From Pauljensenia sp018375675 (lineage in GTDB: Bacteria > Actinomycetota > Actinomycetes > Actinomycetales > Actinomycetaceae), in NCBI GenBank assembly GCA_041432705.1, contig JAPWAE010000003.1, positions 62,001 through 126,000 on the forward strand: DNA of 64,000 nucleotides. Reading direction: 5' to 3'. A program made the translations under genes and the position numbers. The stretch's first letter is position 1; every line of letters starts with the position of its first letter. A model generated the notes under the pieces. The model saw nothing but the letters and a program-made list of their open reading frames with translations. It was not told the DNA's origin and did not search any database. This document shows, piece by piece, positions 25,256 to 33,626 of the stretch.

Positions 25256-27688
25256 TCATCGGGTCTGGTCGAGTTCGCGCTGGGTAGCCTTGTTGGCGCG
25301 GGCGTTGGAGATAAAGCCGAGGGCGGCGCGGGTGAGTCCTCGCAGGGGGTGCCCGTTGATGGCCAGGAGGATCGCGTCCACCATGTCGGGGCTTGCCGCG
25401 CCGTTGCTCATCTTCGCGATGGCACGGAAAGGCATGTTGAGGACGAAGAGAATGTTGAGGTCCGGGGTTCCCTTCCCGTCAGCCTTCGCTTTGAGGGCAT
25501 GAAGCTTGCGTCCTGCGACGCGGGCAAGCCAGGTCTTGGCGCGCGTCATCTCGGACAGCGGGTCAGCTGCCGACAGGTCGTCCGCGGGGTGAGCAGTCGG
25601 GATTGTCCGTCCCAGCAGGACGGCGAACTCGCCGTTGGTGACGTGCGCGACGTCGGCGCTCAGGTAGTGACCGAGGGCCGGGTCGATCGGCGCGGGAGTG
25701 GTGCCGGAGACCTCGAGGGTGGCGCTCAGCGGTGTGTCGGAGACGTTGCGTCCGACATGGATCATCCAGGTTCCCGCCTCGGTCTCCCAGGCGCGGCGCG
25801 AAGTCTCCCAGTGGCGGAAGGTGTATCGGTCGAAGGGGATGGTGACGCGCACCGACTCACCGGCTGCGACCTCGACCTTGGCGAAGCCCTTGAGCTCGCG
25901 GGCGGGACCGAAGACGCCACCCGGGGCGCTCACGTAGAGCTGGACGACGTCGGCACCGTCGCGCGCAGAGGTGTTGGTCACCGTGAGGGTCGCCCCTTCC
26001 TCGTCGACGCTGAGGTCGGAGTATTCGAAGCTTGAGTAGGACAGGCCGAATCCGAAGGGGAAGGCCACGTCCACACCCGCGCTCACGAAGTAGCGGTAGC
26101 CGACGAAGGGGCCCTCGCGGTAGTAGGACAGCGGGCCGGTCGCCGGGTACCAGGAGGAGGTCGGGTGGTCCTCGTAGGAGCGCGCATAGGTCTCGGCCAG
26201 GCGACCCGAGGGGTTGACGGCGCCGCTCAGGACGTCGAGCATCGCCCCGGCTCCTCCCTGCCCGGTCAGGTAGCCGTTGACGAGGGCGGGCACAGAGGAT
26301 GCCCACGGCATCTCGACGCTGGCACCTCCGGTGAGCACGACGACGGTGCGGGGGTTGGCTGCGAGGACGGCCTCGACGAGCCGATCCTGGCCCTCGGGCA
26401 GGCGCATGTGGGGTCGGTCCAGGCCCTCAGATTCGGCGAGTTCATCGAGGCCCACGTACAGCAGGGCGACGTCGGCGCGCTCAGCGAGGGCCACGGCCTC
26501 GGCAATGAGAGCGTTGCTCGTCCCACCGTGACGCTCATACCCGCTCGCGTAACCGGCGAGGAAGAGGCCTCGGGCGGCCTGTCCCCCAGCTTCGAGCAGC
26601 TCGCGCGGGGATTCGAGGCGCGTGGGGTTGACCTGGGAGGAGCCCGATCCCTGGAAGCGCGGCGTATCGGCGAGATCGCCGATAAGCGCGACGCTCGTGC
26701 CGGCGTGGAGAGGCAAAAGATCGCCGTCATTACGCAGGAGCGTGATCGCCTCGGCGGCGATGCGCGTAGCCAGCTCGTGGTGATCATCAAGGTCGTAGGG
26801 CCTGGGCGCAGGCAGCTCGGCGGCAGCTGCTGCGACGTTCAGAACCTCCTGGGCGCGCGCGTACACATCGGCGGCCTCCAGTTCACCGGCCTCGACGGCC
26901 GCGACGATCTGTCGGGCGCCCGCCAGGCCCGGGGCGGGCATCTCGAGGCTGCCGCCGGCGCGCGCGGCCTCGACGGCACTGTTCGAGCCGCCCCAGTCGG
27001 AAACGACCATGCCGTCGAAACCCCACTCGGTGCGCAGGATGTCGGTCAGCAGGTGCTTGTTCTCGTGCGCGTAGACGCCGTTGACGAGGTTGTAGGAGCT
27101 CATGATCGCGCGCGGCTTGGCGGCCCAGCACACGATCTCGAAGCCCGTCAAGTAGATCTCGCGCATCGTGCGCTCGTCCACGATGGAGTCCGAGGCCATG
27201 CGGCGCAGCTCCTGGGAGTTGACGGCGAAGTGCTTGGGGCATGCTGCCGTTCCCGTGGACTGGATGCCTTCGACGAGTCCGGCGGCCATGCGTCCGGCGA
27301 GGATCGGGTCCTCGGAGAAGTACTCAAAGTTGCGCCCGCACAGGGGCGAACGCTTGATGTTCAGGCCGGGGCCAAGCAGGACGTCGACGCCGAGGCCGCG
27401 CGCCTCAAGGCCCAGCGCCTCTCCCATCTCACGGGCCAGGTCGGGGTTCCAGGTGGCGGCAAGCGCTGACGCCGTCGGGAAGCACGTGGCCTTCTCGGCC
27501 TCGGCGATACCCAGGTGGTCGGCATCCCCGAGCTGACGGCGCACGCCGTGCGGGCCGTCGCTCATCACGAAGGAGGGAACATTCGCAGCGGGAATCGCGC
27601 GCGAATCCCAGGCGCTGGCTCCCGAGAGAAGCGCCGCCGCTTGCAGGAGGGTGAGATCGCTGGCATCCGTCAGTACTGCGTGTTCCAT
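25256..27688 (-). CDS. Glycoside hydrolase family 3 (beta-glucosidase-like)
   Basis: An 810-aa GH3 enzyme without a signal peptide, so it is probably cytosolic. N-terminal barrel domain with SDGPHG, KHFAVNSQE (Lys152-His153) and the nucleophile Asp231 in VVSDWGG. The second alpha/beta domain follows (ALIGDLADTPRFQGSGSS), then a fibronectin type III-like domain (LTVTNTSARDGADVVQLYV). A further 120 residues at the C-terminus lack a clear domain. It cleaves a terminal beta-linked sugar; the specificity is not known. The ATG at 27688 is chosen; the longer open frame crosses the divergent promoter region. Confidence 0.92.
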   Translation of the reverse strand: MEHAVLTDASDLTLLQAAALLSGASAWDSRAIPAANVPSFVMSDGPHGVRRQLGDADHLGIAEAEKATCFPTASALAATWNPDLAREMGEALGLEARGLGVDVLLGPGLNIKRSPLCGRNFEYFSEDPILAGRMAAGLVEGIQSTGTAACPKHFAVNSQELRRMASDSIVDERTMREIYLTGFEIVCWAAKPRAIMSSYNLVNGVYAHENKHLLTDILRTEWGFDGMVVSDWGGSNSAVEAARAGGSLEMPAPGLAGARQIVAAVEAGELEAADVYARAQEVLNVAAAAAELPAPRPYDLDDHHELATRIAAEAITLLRNDGDLLPLHAGTSVALIGDLADTPRFQGSGSSQVNPTRLESPRELLEAGGQAARGLFLAGYASGYERHGGTSNALIAEAVALAERADVALLYVGLDELAESEGLDRPHMRLPEGQDRLVEAVLAANPRTVVVLTGGASVEMPWASSVPALVNGYLTGQGGAGAMLDVLSGAVNPSGRLAETYARSYEDHPTSSWYPATGPLSYYREGPFVGYRYFVSAGVDVAFPFGFGLSYSSFEYSDLSVDEEGATLTVTNTSARDGADVVQLYVSAPGGVFGPARELKGFAKVEVAAGESVRVTIPFDRYTFRHWETSRRAWETEAGTWMIHVGRNVSDTPLSATLEVSGTTPAPIDPALGHYLSADVAHVTNGEFAVLLGRTIPTAHPADDLSAADPLSEMTRAKTWLARVAGRKLHALKAKADGKGTPDLNILFVLNMPFRAIAKMSNGAASPDMVDAILLAINGHPLRGLTRAALGFISNARANKATQRELDQTR

Positions 27689-27845
27689 CGTCGTGAACTG
27701 CCTTTCGTGCTCCGTCGCGGGTGTCGTCGATGATTCCAGTGTGGACCACCACCACGCGACCTTACCGACCGCGCGCATGATTTGTCGTTTGCGGGACGTG
27801 TTCTGCACGAGAGGGGGTGTTTTCACACTGGGATAGAATAGTTCC

Positions 27846-28745
27846 ATGACTGACACCGAGGTCCCCCCGCGCAGCGAGAACGCGGCCGCATATCCCCACG
27901 CCGTCTTCGTCGACATCGACGGGACGCTGTGCGATTCGCGCCAGCGGATCCCGGATTCGGCGTTCGAGGCCCTGGCACAGGTGCGCGAGCGCGGGCACCG
28001 CCTCTTTGCATGCACGGGCCGCTCCGCTCCCGAGGTCTACCCGCGTTTTTGGGAGGTCGGCTTCGAGGGGCTTGTCGGCGGTGCCGGCGGATACGCCAGC
28101 GTCGGTGACCTGGTGCTCCTGGATGAGCGCATGCCCCGCGAGCACGTCGAGGTCTTGACCACCCTGTGGGAGGACCTCGACGCCTTCTACATCTGGCAGG
28201 GGCCCGACCAGATGGGGCCCTCCGAGGGATACCTCGACTTTTTCGTTCCCCGCGCAGGTCAGCATCCCGAGGACTGGATCGAGTACGCCCAGTCGATCAC
28301 TCCCTTCATCGTGGACATCGACGGCGGGGCCTTTACGAAAGTGACGGCCTACGTGCCCCCGGAAAAGGCATCCATGGAGCGCGTGACGCGGGCTCTGCCA
28401 CCGGGCTACAGGGCGATCATCGGATCGGTGGGGGCCGCGGGATATGTTCCCTTCGAGGTGGTGCCTGAGCATCTGTCGAAAGCAGTCGGCATCCGTGCGA
28501 TCTGCGAGCACGTGGGCATTGCGCTCTCTCACACCGTCGCGCTTGGCGACTCCAGCAACGACGTCGAGGCAGTGGAAACGGCAGCGGTCGGCATTAGCAT
28601 CGGAGGCGATTGCGCGGCCCTCGTCGAGGTCGCGGACATCGTCGCCCCCGCCGTATCCGAAGACGGCCTGGCATGGGCTCTGCGCGCCGCCGGCCTGACG
28701 GCAGACGAGCGATTTAGGGGCCGAGGCCTCGGCGATGCACGGTGA
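27846..28745 (+). CDS. HAD-IIB (Cof-type) phosphatase
   Basis: A 299-aa sugar-phosphatase-like HAD protein. Motif I is DIDGT near residue 24, then TGRS and the late GDSSNDVEAVE. A large cap domain lies between. The substrate is probably a phosphorylated sugar or flavin, as with Cof/YbjI proteins. TAGAAT ends 6 nt before the ATG and no ribosome site is visible, so the message may be leaderless. Divergent from the GH3 gene; the next MFS gene overlaps it by 4 bases. Confidence 0.88.
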   Translation: MTDTEVPPRSENAAAYPHAVFVDIDGTLCDSRQRIPDSAFEALAQVRERGHRLFACTGRSAPEVYPRFWEVGFEGLVGGAGGYASVGDLVLLDERMPREHVEVLTTLWEDLDAFYIWQGPDQMGPSEGYLDFFVPRAGQHPEDWIEYAQSITPFIVDIDGGAFTKVTAYVPPEKASMERVTRALPPGYRAIIGSVGAAGYVPFEVVPEHLSKAVGIRAICEHVGIALSHTVALGDSSNDVEAVETAAVGISIGGDCAALVEVADIVAPAVSEDGLAWALRAAGLTADERFRGRGLGDAR

Positions 28746-30004
28746 GCGGGTCACTGCAGCGCTGGCTGCACCATCCCCTCACACGTAACTCCGCCTTCAT
28801 GCACCTGTGGGCGGGTCAAACCGCCGCAGAGATCGGCTTCCAGGTGGGAGCCCTGGCGACCTCGGCGATCGCGATCAGCCTCCTGCACGCCAGCGAAACC
28901 CAGATCGGACTGCTTTCCGCCCTGCAGACCCTCGCATTTTTGCTTGTCGGCTTGCCCGCCGGCGCCTGGGTGGACCGGTGGCGCAAGCGCCGCGTCATGA
29001 TCGCCGCGAACCTCACGCGCATCACGGCCCTGACGTCTATCCCCCTGGCCTACATCCTCTCGTCACTGACCCTCGTACACCTCATGGTCGTCGCAACCAT
29101 CCTCGGCCTATCCACCGTCTTCTTCGACGTGGCCTACCAGTCCTACGTTCCCATGATCGCCTCCAAGCGGTACATCGGCGCGGCCAACGGGCGCCTCGAG
29201 GCCTCGTACCAGGTCGGCCTTGCCGGGGGTCCGGGGCTGGGCGGCTGGCTCCTCGGCATCGTGGCTGCTCCCTTGGTCTACCTGCTGACCGCCGCCACCT
29301 ACGTTGCGTCCACGTGGGCGATCTGGCGCATTCGCACGCCCGAGCCCACTCCTGTGCGCAGCGATGCCACCCTCGGCGCCCAGATACGCGAGGGCCTCGC
29401 CTTCGTGCGCGGCCAACGCATTCTCTACCCGCTCTTTTCCTGCATTGCCGCCGCGGCCTTTGCAAACGCGGGCATCCGGGTGCTGCTGCCCCTCCTCGTG
29501 CTGCGCACCCTGAGCATGAGCGCCACGCAGCTCGGCTTGTTGCTCAGCGCCGGGGCGATCGGCGGCATCCTTGGCGCTCTCACGAGGCCGGCGTGGATCA
29601 CGCGCCTGGGAATCGGGCGCACCCTCGTCATCACCAATATCATCGGCATTCTCGTGATTGTCGCCCAGCCGGCCTCCATTCACGCCCCGGGCATGGCCGC
29701 GTGGATCATTGCCGTGAGCGGCGTCGCGTCCTCCTACTTCCTCACCGTCTACAACGTCACCCAGATGAGCTTGCGCCAGGAAATCTGCCCGCCCGACATG
29801 CTCGGTCGCATGAACGCAATCTTCCGCTTCGCGGTCTGGGGAGTCATGCCCCTCGGATCCTTCGTCGCGGGCATCATCGCGTCATGGGTGGGCGTCGAAG
29901 CAACCATGTACATCTTCACAGCAGCGTCGATCGCGGCGGGCATCGCCATGGGCTTCACACCTGCAGCACGCATTCGAGGAACGAGCGCCGCCGACGTCTC
30001 ATAA
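28742..30004 (+). CDS. MFS transporter
   Basis: A 420-aa major-facilitator protein with 12 predicted helices. The cytoplasmic loop 2-3 reads GAWVDRWRKRRVM, matching the family's motif A. It resembles efflux proteins of the enterobactin exporter EntS/TetV type, but the substrate cannot be assigned. GTG start overlapping the stop of the HAD gene (GTGA). Confidence 0.88.
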   Translation: MSGSLQRWLHHPLTRNSAFMHLWAGQTAAEIGFQVGALATSAIAISLLHASETQIGLLSALQTLAFLLVGLPAGAWVDRWRKRRVMIAANLTRITALTSIPLAYILSSLTLVHLMVVATILGLSTVFFDVAYQSYVPMIASKRYIGAANGRLEASYQVGLAGGPGLGGWLLGIVAAPLVYLLTAATYVASTWAIWRIRTPEPTPVRSDATLGAQIREGLAFVRGQRILYPLFSCIAAAAFANAGIRVLLPLLVLRTLSMSATQLGLLLSAGAIGGILGALTRPAWITRLGIGRTLVITNIIGILVIVAQPASIHAPGMAAWIIAVSGVASSYFLTVYNVTQMSLRQEICPPDMLGRMNAIFRFAVWGVMPLGSFVAGIIASWVGVEATMYIFTAASIAAGIAMGFTPAARIRGTSAADVS

Positions 30005-30070
30005 TGTGACGTGCTCGGTAGGAACAAGAGTGTCTATTCACGCGCCGTCGCGATACCATAAGTGTGAGGC

Positions 30071-30085
30071 AAACCGCAACGGTTT
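30071..30085 (+). promoter_or_regulatory. Perfect inverted repeat upstream of PTS EIIB
   Basis: AAACCG and CGGTTT around CAA, 25 bases before the EIIB start codon. The spacing and odd centre fit a repressor operator. Confidence 0.55.
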
Positions 30086-30110
30086 CGGTGACTGAGCCAA
30101 GGAGGACACC

Positions 30111-30341
30111 ATGGACACCGCAACGACCCTCGTCGAGGCCCTGGGCGGCTGGGACAACATCTCCAATCTCGAGGCGTGCATTACGCGCATCCGCCTGGAC
30201 GCAGCCAACACCGACCTCATCGACGAGGCCAAGCTGCGCGAAGCCGGAGCCTTCGACGTCGTCATCGTTGGCGACGCCGTGCAGGTCGTCATGGGCCCCG
30301 ACTCCGAGGACCTCGTCGAGCAGATGAACGCGAGCCGGTGA
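30111..30341 (+). CDS. PTS EIIB, glucose family, stand-alone
   Basis: A 76-aa phosphotransferase-system EIIB protein. The phosphorylated Cys23 lies in EACITRIR, the signature of glucose/N-acetylglucosamine-type EIIB domains. In most systems this domain is fused to the EIIC permease; here it is free. AAGGAGG lies 5 nt before the ATG. It overlaps the following EIIA gene by 4 bases (GTGA). No EIIC is in the window, so the permease must be encoded elsewhere or the protein is regulatory. Confidence 0.92.
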   Translation: MDTATTLVEALGGWDNISNLEACITRIRLDAANTDLIDEAKLREAGAFDVVIVGDAVQVVMGPDSEDLVEQMNASR

Positions 30342-30808
30342 GCTTTCTCGTCCGTGCGCCTTTCGCTGCGCACGTCCTGCCCCTGTCCGAGGTACCGGAT
30401 CCAGTCTTCGCCAGTGGCGTCGTCGGGGATGGTCGAGCGCTCCTGCCGGACAATGATTTCACGTGCGTGACCGTTCACTCCCCGATCAACGGAGTGGTCA
30501 CCAAGCTCAAATCGCACGCGGCAATTATCACCTCGACGCGCGGGCCCTCGATCCTCATTCATCTGGGCATCGACACCGTCGGGCTGCGCGGCCGAGGCTT
30601 CGCTCCCCTCGTCGAGGAGGGCGACATCGTCGACGCGGGCACTCCCCTCATCCACTGGGATCTTGGCCCCGTCCGCGGGGCGGGGCTGTCCCCCTGCGTG
30701 CCGGTCATCGTCGTCAATCCTCCGGGCACGCCGGTCTCCTCCGCGCTGGATCAGACGGCAACCGAAGTAGCGGTTCTCGAGCCGCTGTTCTCGGTGGACG
30801 ATAACTAG
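30338..30808 (+). CDS. PTS EIIA, glucose (Crr) family
   Basis: A 156-aa EIIA-glc-type phospho-carrier. The active His75 is in LIHLGIDTVGL, with His60 as the second conserved histidine. SPINGVV near residue 48 and GF after the active site complete the family pattern. It should take phosphate from HPr and pass it to an EIIB, most simply the protein encoded just upstream. Start GTG overlaps that gene's stop. A strong terminator follows. Confidence 0.92.
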   Translation: MSFLVRAPFAAHVLPLSEVPDPVFASGVVGDGRALLPDNDFTCVTVHSPINGVVTKLKSHAAIITSTRGPSILIHLGIDTVGLRGRGFAPLVEEGDIVDAGTPLIHWDLGPVRGAGLSPCVPVIVVNPPGTPVSSALDQTATEVAVLEPLFSVDDN

Positions 30809-30822
30809 ACATCCTTCAATGG

Positions 30823-30858
30823 ATGAACCCCGCGTCCCTTCCGGGCCGCGGGGTTCAT
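30823..30858. terminator. Bidirectional terminator between EIIA and malQ
   Basis: Perfect 12-bp stem (ATGAACCCCGCG) with a 12-nt loop between the convergent genes, followed by TTAC. Confidence 0.85.
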
Positions 30859-30880
30859 TTACTCGATGTACGCCGATCCG

Positions 30881-33031
30881 TCAGCGAACGCTTTCGCGCA
30901 GGAGTGCGAACAGAGAGGTCAGGCGCTCATCCGTGGGCAGGTCCTCGATCGCAACTTCTTCGCCGTCGGAATCGCACAGCGGCACGCACCAGTTCGGGTA
31001 CAGGTCCGCACCCGTGCCCGGCATATTCTGCGGGCGCACGTCGCCGACCGCATCCACGAGGGAGGCGACAACCAGCTTCGACGGGGTCTTCGCGACGTAG
31101 CGGTACAGGCCCTCGACGATCTCACGCTCGCTGGGCTCCGCGCCGTCGATGCAGCCGTACTCATGGAGACGAGCGGCAACCTGCTCAAGCTCAAGTCGGT
31201 CGCCCGCGCGCACGGTCTCGATGTCATCCGTCAGCAGGCCCAGCTCGGAACGCAGGGTCGTCTGGATCCCGCGAATGTAGCCGAGCGTGGGTGGCAGATC
31301 GTGGATGTTGACGGCTGCCAGAGCACGGTCGCGGTAGTGCTCGGGACGCAGCGGCCAGCCGCTGCCTTCCTTTTCGAACCACACGACGGAGGTACCGAGA
31401 ACACCGCGTTCGCGCAGGTAATCGCGAACCCACGGCTCCACGACACCAAGATCCTCACCGATGACGACGGCACCCGCACGCTGGGCTTCCAGCAGGATGA
31501 CGCCCATCATGGCCTCGTGGTCGTAGTACACGTAGGTACCCTCGGTCGCTGCGCAACCTTCTGGGATCCACCACAGGCGGAACATGCCCAGGATGTGGTC
31601 GATGCGAACGGCGCCGGCGTTGGCCAGGGCGGCGCGCACCATGTCACGCAGAGGCAGGTAGCCCGATTCCGCGAGGCTGCGGGGCGACCACGGCGGCTGC
31701 GACCAGTTCTGTCCCTGCTGCGAGTAGACGTCCGGCGGGGCGCCGACACTCATGCCGGAGGCGAAGAGCTCGGGACGGCTCCACTTTTCGGAACCGTAGC
31801 CGTGTACGCCGACGGCCAGGTCGGCCATGATACCGATCTCCATGCCGACCTCACGCGCCACATGCTGGGCGTGCTCGAGCTGTTCGGCGGCGACCCACTG
31901 GCACCACTGGTAGAAGTCAACACGCTCGGCCAGCTCGAGGCGCTCAAGCTCGACGCGAGGCGCAGACGAACGAGCAAGGTCCTCGGGCAGTTCGATCGTG
32001 CCCTCGCGCTCGACGAGAGCGCACCACAGCGCATAGTTAGACAGCTCCGAGCCACCGCGCTCGATAAAGCTATCCAACTGGCTCTGGCGATGGTAGGAAC
32101 GCGGAGCGGCGAAAACGATCTCCAGGGCCTTGCGCTTGGCCTCCCACGAGCGATCACGGTCGATCAGGTCCTCGCGGATGGCGAACTGGCGGGTCTCGTC
32201 GCGCAGCTGCTCGATGGCCGCGCGCGGAGCCTGGGGCAGAGAGGCGTACTCCTCGATGCTCTCAGGACGAATGTAGATCGGATTGAGCCACCGGCGCGAC
32301 ACCGGCAGGTAGGGAGAGTTCTCCAGCGGACACACCGGCTGCGATGCGTGAACAGGGTTGATGAGCAAGAAATCGGCACCCTTGTCCGCACACACGGCAG
32401 CCAGGTCAGCCAGATCGGTGGCGTCACCAATGCCCCACGAGGAGGCCGAGCGCGTCGAGTACAGCTGAGCGTTGACGCCCCACACGCGGCGCGAGGACTC
32501 CAGCAGCGGAAGGGAAAGAGTGTTCGGCACAACGATGAGGGTCGCTGACTCCACGTGGCCACCCTCGACAGTCGCCACGAGGCGGTGCCAGCCAAGCGGC
32601 AGCCAGTGCGGAACATCGAAGGTCGCGCGTCCGACGAGCTCGCCGTCGATCATTCGCGGCGGAACGTAGCGGTCCACTTGATCGCACGAACCCTTGCGGC
32701 CATCCTCGAGTACCCACTGGACGTTCACCCATGAACCGTCCGGCACGTGCACCGGGAAAAGGTAGCCGCCGCCCTGACGGGCGACGATCGTCGGAGGGAG
32801 GGTACGACGCCATTCGCGCTCATCGGTCAGGCGCACAGCCTCGTGCACATCCCCCACGGTCGAGGATTCATCGAGGGGCAGTCCGAGAGCTCCAAGAACC
32901 TTCAGAAGAGTGGACGCACTCACGCCCACCCAATTCCCGTACCAATCCCAGAATCCAGTGGCTACGCCATTAGCATCGGCGATACGGCGCAGCTCATCGA
33001 TGTTGTCAGATGCGGGTGCGTGAATATCCAC
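30881..33031 (-). CDS. malQ: 4-alpha-glucanotransferase (amylomaltase)
   Basis: A GH77 enzyme of about 716 aa that rearranges alpha-1,4-glucans during maltodextrin and glycogen metabolism in the cytosol. The nucleophile Asp is in VRIDHILGM, the acid/base Glu in VIGEDLGVV and the third acid in NIHDLPP. The N-terminal 150 residues form the extra domain usual in long actinobacterial MalQ. The start is uncertain: the GTG at 33031 has AGAAGG 7 nt upstream and matches the family's N-terminus; a GTG at 33064 directly after the EIIB gene is possible. It follows the EIIB gene by 34 bases and should share its promoter. Confidence 0.93.
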   Translation of the reverse strand: MDIHAPASDNIDELRRIADANGVATGFWDWYGNWVGVSASTLLKVLGALGLPLDESSTVGDVHEAVRLTDEREWRRTLPPTIVARQGGGYLFPVHVPDGSWVNVQWVLEDGRKGSCDQVDRYVPPRMIDGELVGRATFDVPHWLPLGWHRLVATVEGGHVESATLIVVPNTLSLPLLESSRRVWGVNAQLYSTRSASSWGIGDATDLADLAAVCADKGADFLLINPVHASQPVCPLENSPYLPVSRRWLNPIYIRPESIEEYASLPQAPRAAIEQLRDETRQFAIREDLIDRDRSWEAKRKALEIVFAAPRSYHRQSQLDSFIERGGSELSNYALWCALVEREGTIELPEDLARSSAPRVELERLELAERVDFYQWCQWVAAEQLEHAQHVAREVGMEIGIMADLAVGVHGYGSEKWSRPELFASGMSVGAPPDVYSQQGQNWSQPPWSPRSLAESGYLPLRDMVRAALANAGAVRIDHILGMFRLWWIPEGCAATEGTYVYYDHEAMMGVILLEAQRAGAVVIGEDLGVVEPWVRDYLRERGVLGTSVVWFEKEGSGWPLRPEHYRDRALAAVNIHDLPPTLGYIRGIQTTLRSELGLLTDDIETVRAGDRLELEQVAARLHEYGCIDGAEPSEREIVEGLYRYVAKTPSKLVVASLVDAVGDVRPQNMPGTGADLYPNWCVPLCDSDGEEVAIEDLPTDERLTSLFALLRESVR

Positions 33032-33065
33032 AAAAAAGCCTTCTACGTTGCGGGCTGATGACACT

Positions 33066-33356
33066 CTAAATCTTAGCGTGGACGCGCTGCGACAAAGACT
33101 CCGAGGGCGTGTCATGGGCCACGCCGCGCAGCTTCGCAATCATCGCCGCAGCCACATCGTCGGACTGAGCGCCGCACACGATCTGCACAACGTCGCCGGA
33201 GCGCACGACGGCCAGTACGCCGTTCACGCGCAGCGCCGCCTCATCGACGTCCCGCTGAGACTTCACCTGAATTCGGATACGCATCGTGCAGGGTTCGACC
33301 TCGACAATGTTGAGATGTCCACCCAGCGCGTCGATGAGCGTTTGTTCAATCGCCAC
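33066..33356 (-). CDS. PTS EIIB, glucose family, second stand-alone copy
   Basis: A 96-aa EIIB protein with the active Cys23 in EPCTMRIR, the same position as in the EIIB at 30.1 kb. The core domain ends near residue 77 and is followed by a 19-residue tail. The two EIIB proteins are related but clearly diverged. A promoter with near-consensus boxes lies directly upstream, and malQ follows on the same strand, linking it to maltose/maltodextrin use. An EIIC partner is not seen. Confidence 0.9.
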   Translation of the reverse strand: MAIEQTLIDALGGHLNIVEVEPCTMRIRIQVKSQRDVDEAALRVNGVLAVVRSGDVVQIVCGAQSDDVAAAMIAKLRGVAHDTPSESLSQRVHAKI

Positions 33357-33395
33357 CGGAGCCCCTTTCGCGCGGTCGGAAGTTTGCGATTCCTA

Positions 33396-33428
33396 TCACA
33401 TATTAATTGTGACCTGCGCAAAAGGCAA
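33396..33428 (-). promoter_or_regulatory. Promoter with overlapping inverted repeat for EIIB-malQ
   Basis: On the minus strand TTGCCT (33428-33423), a 17-bp spacer and TAATAT (33405-33400) make a near-consensus housekeeping promoter. TCACA (33396-33400) and TGTGA (33408-33412) form an inverted repeat across the -10 box and could be bound by a repressor. Confidence 0.75.
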
Positions 33429-33582
33429 GTGGGATCCATAACACGAGCAATTCTCGAGTGAACAACCGCTGACAGGAGCACACCCCACAACACAGGGATA
33501 CAATCCGCCGCTCTGTCAAACTATTGACTCACGCTGACACCCCCCAACGCGACACCACGCACTGAATCCACCAACAGACACG

Positions 33583-33616
33583 ATAAGGGGGAGGACCGCC
33601 GGGTCCTCCCCCTTAT
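33583..33616 (-). terminator. Terminator after ettA
   Basis: Perfect 15-bp stem (ATAAGGGGGAGGACC) with loop GCCG, 11 bases past the ettA stop. Confidence 0.9.
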
Positions 33617-33626
33617 ACGCTGCGAA

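Noticed and set aside
27689..28015. 109-residue N-terminal extension of the GH3 protein
   Set aside because: It overlaps the start and promoter of the divergent HAD gene and has no similarity to GH3 proteins; the family start fits the ATG at 27688.
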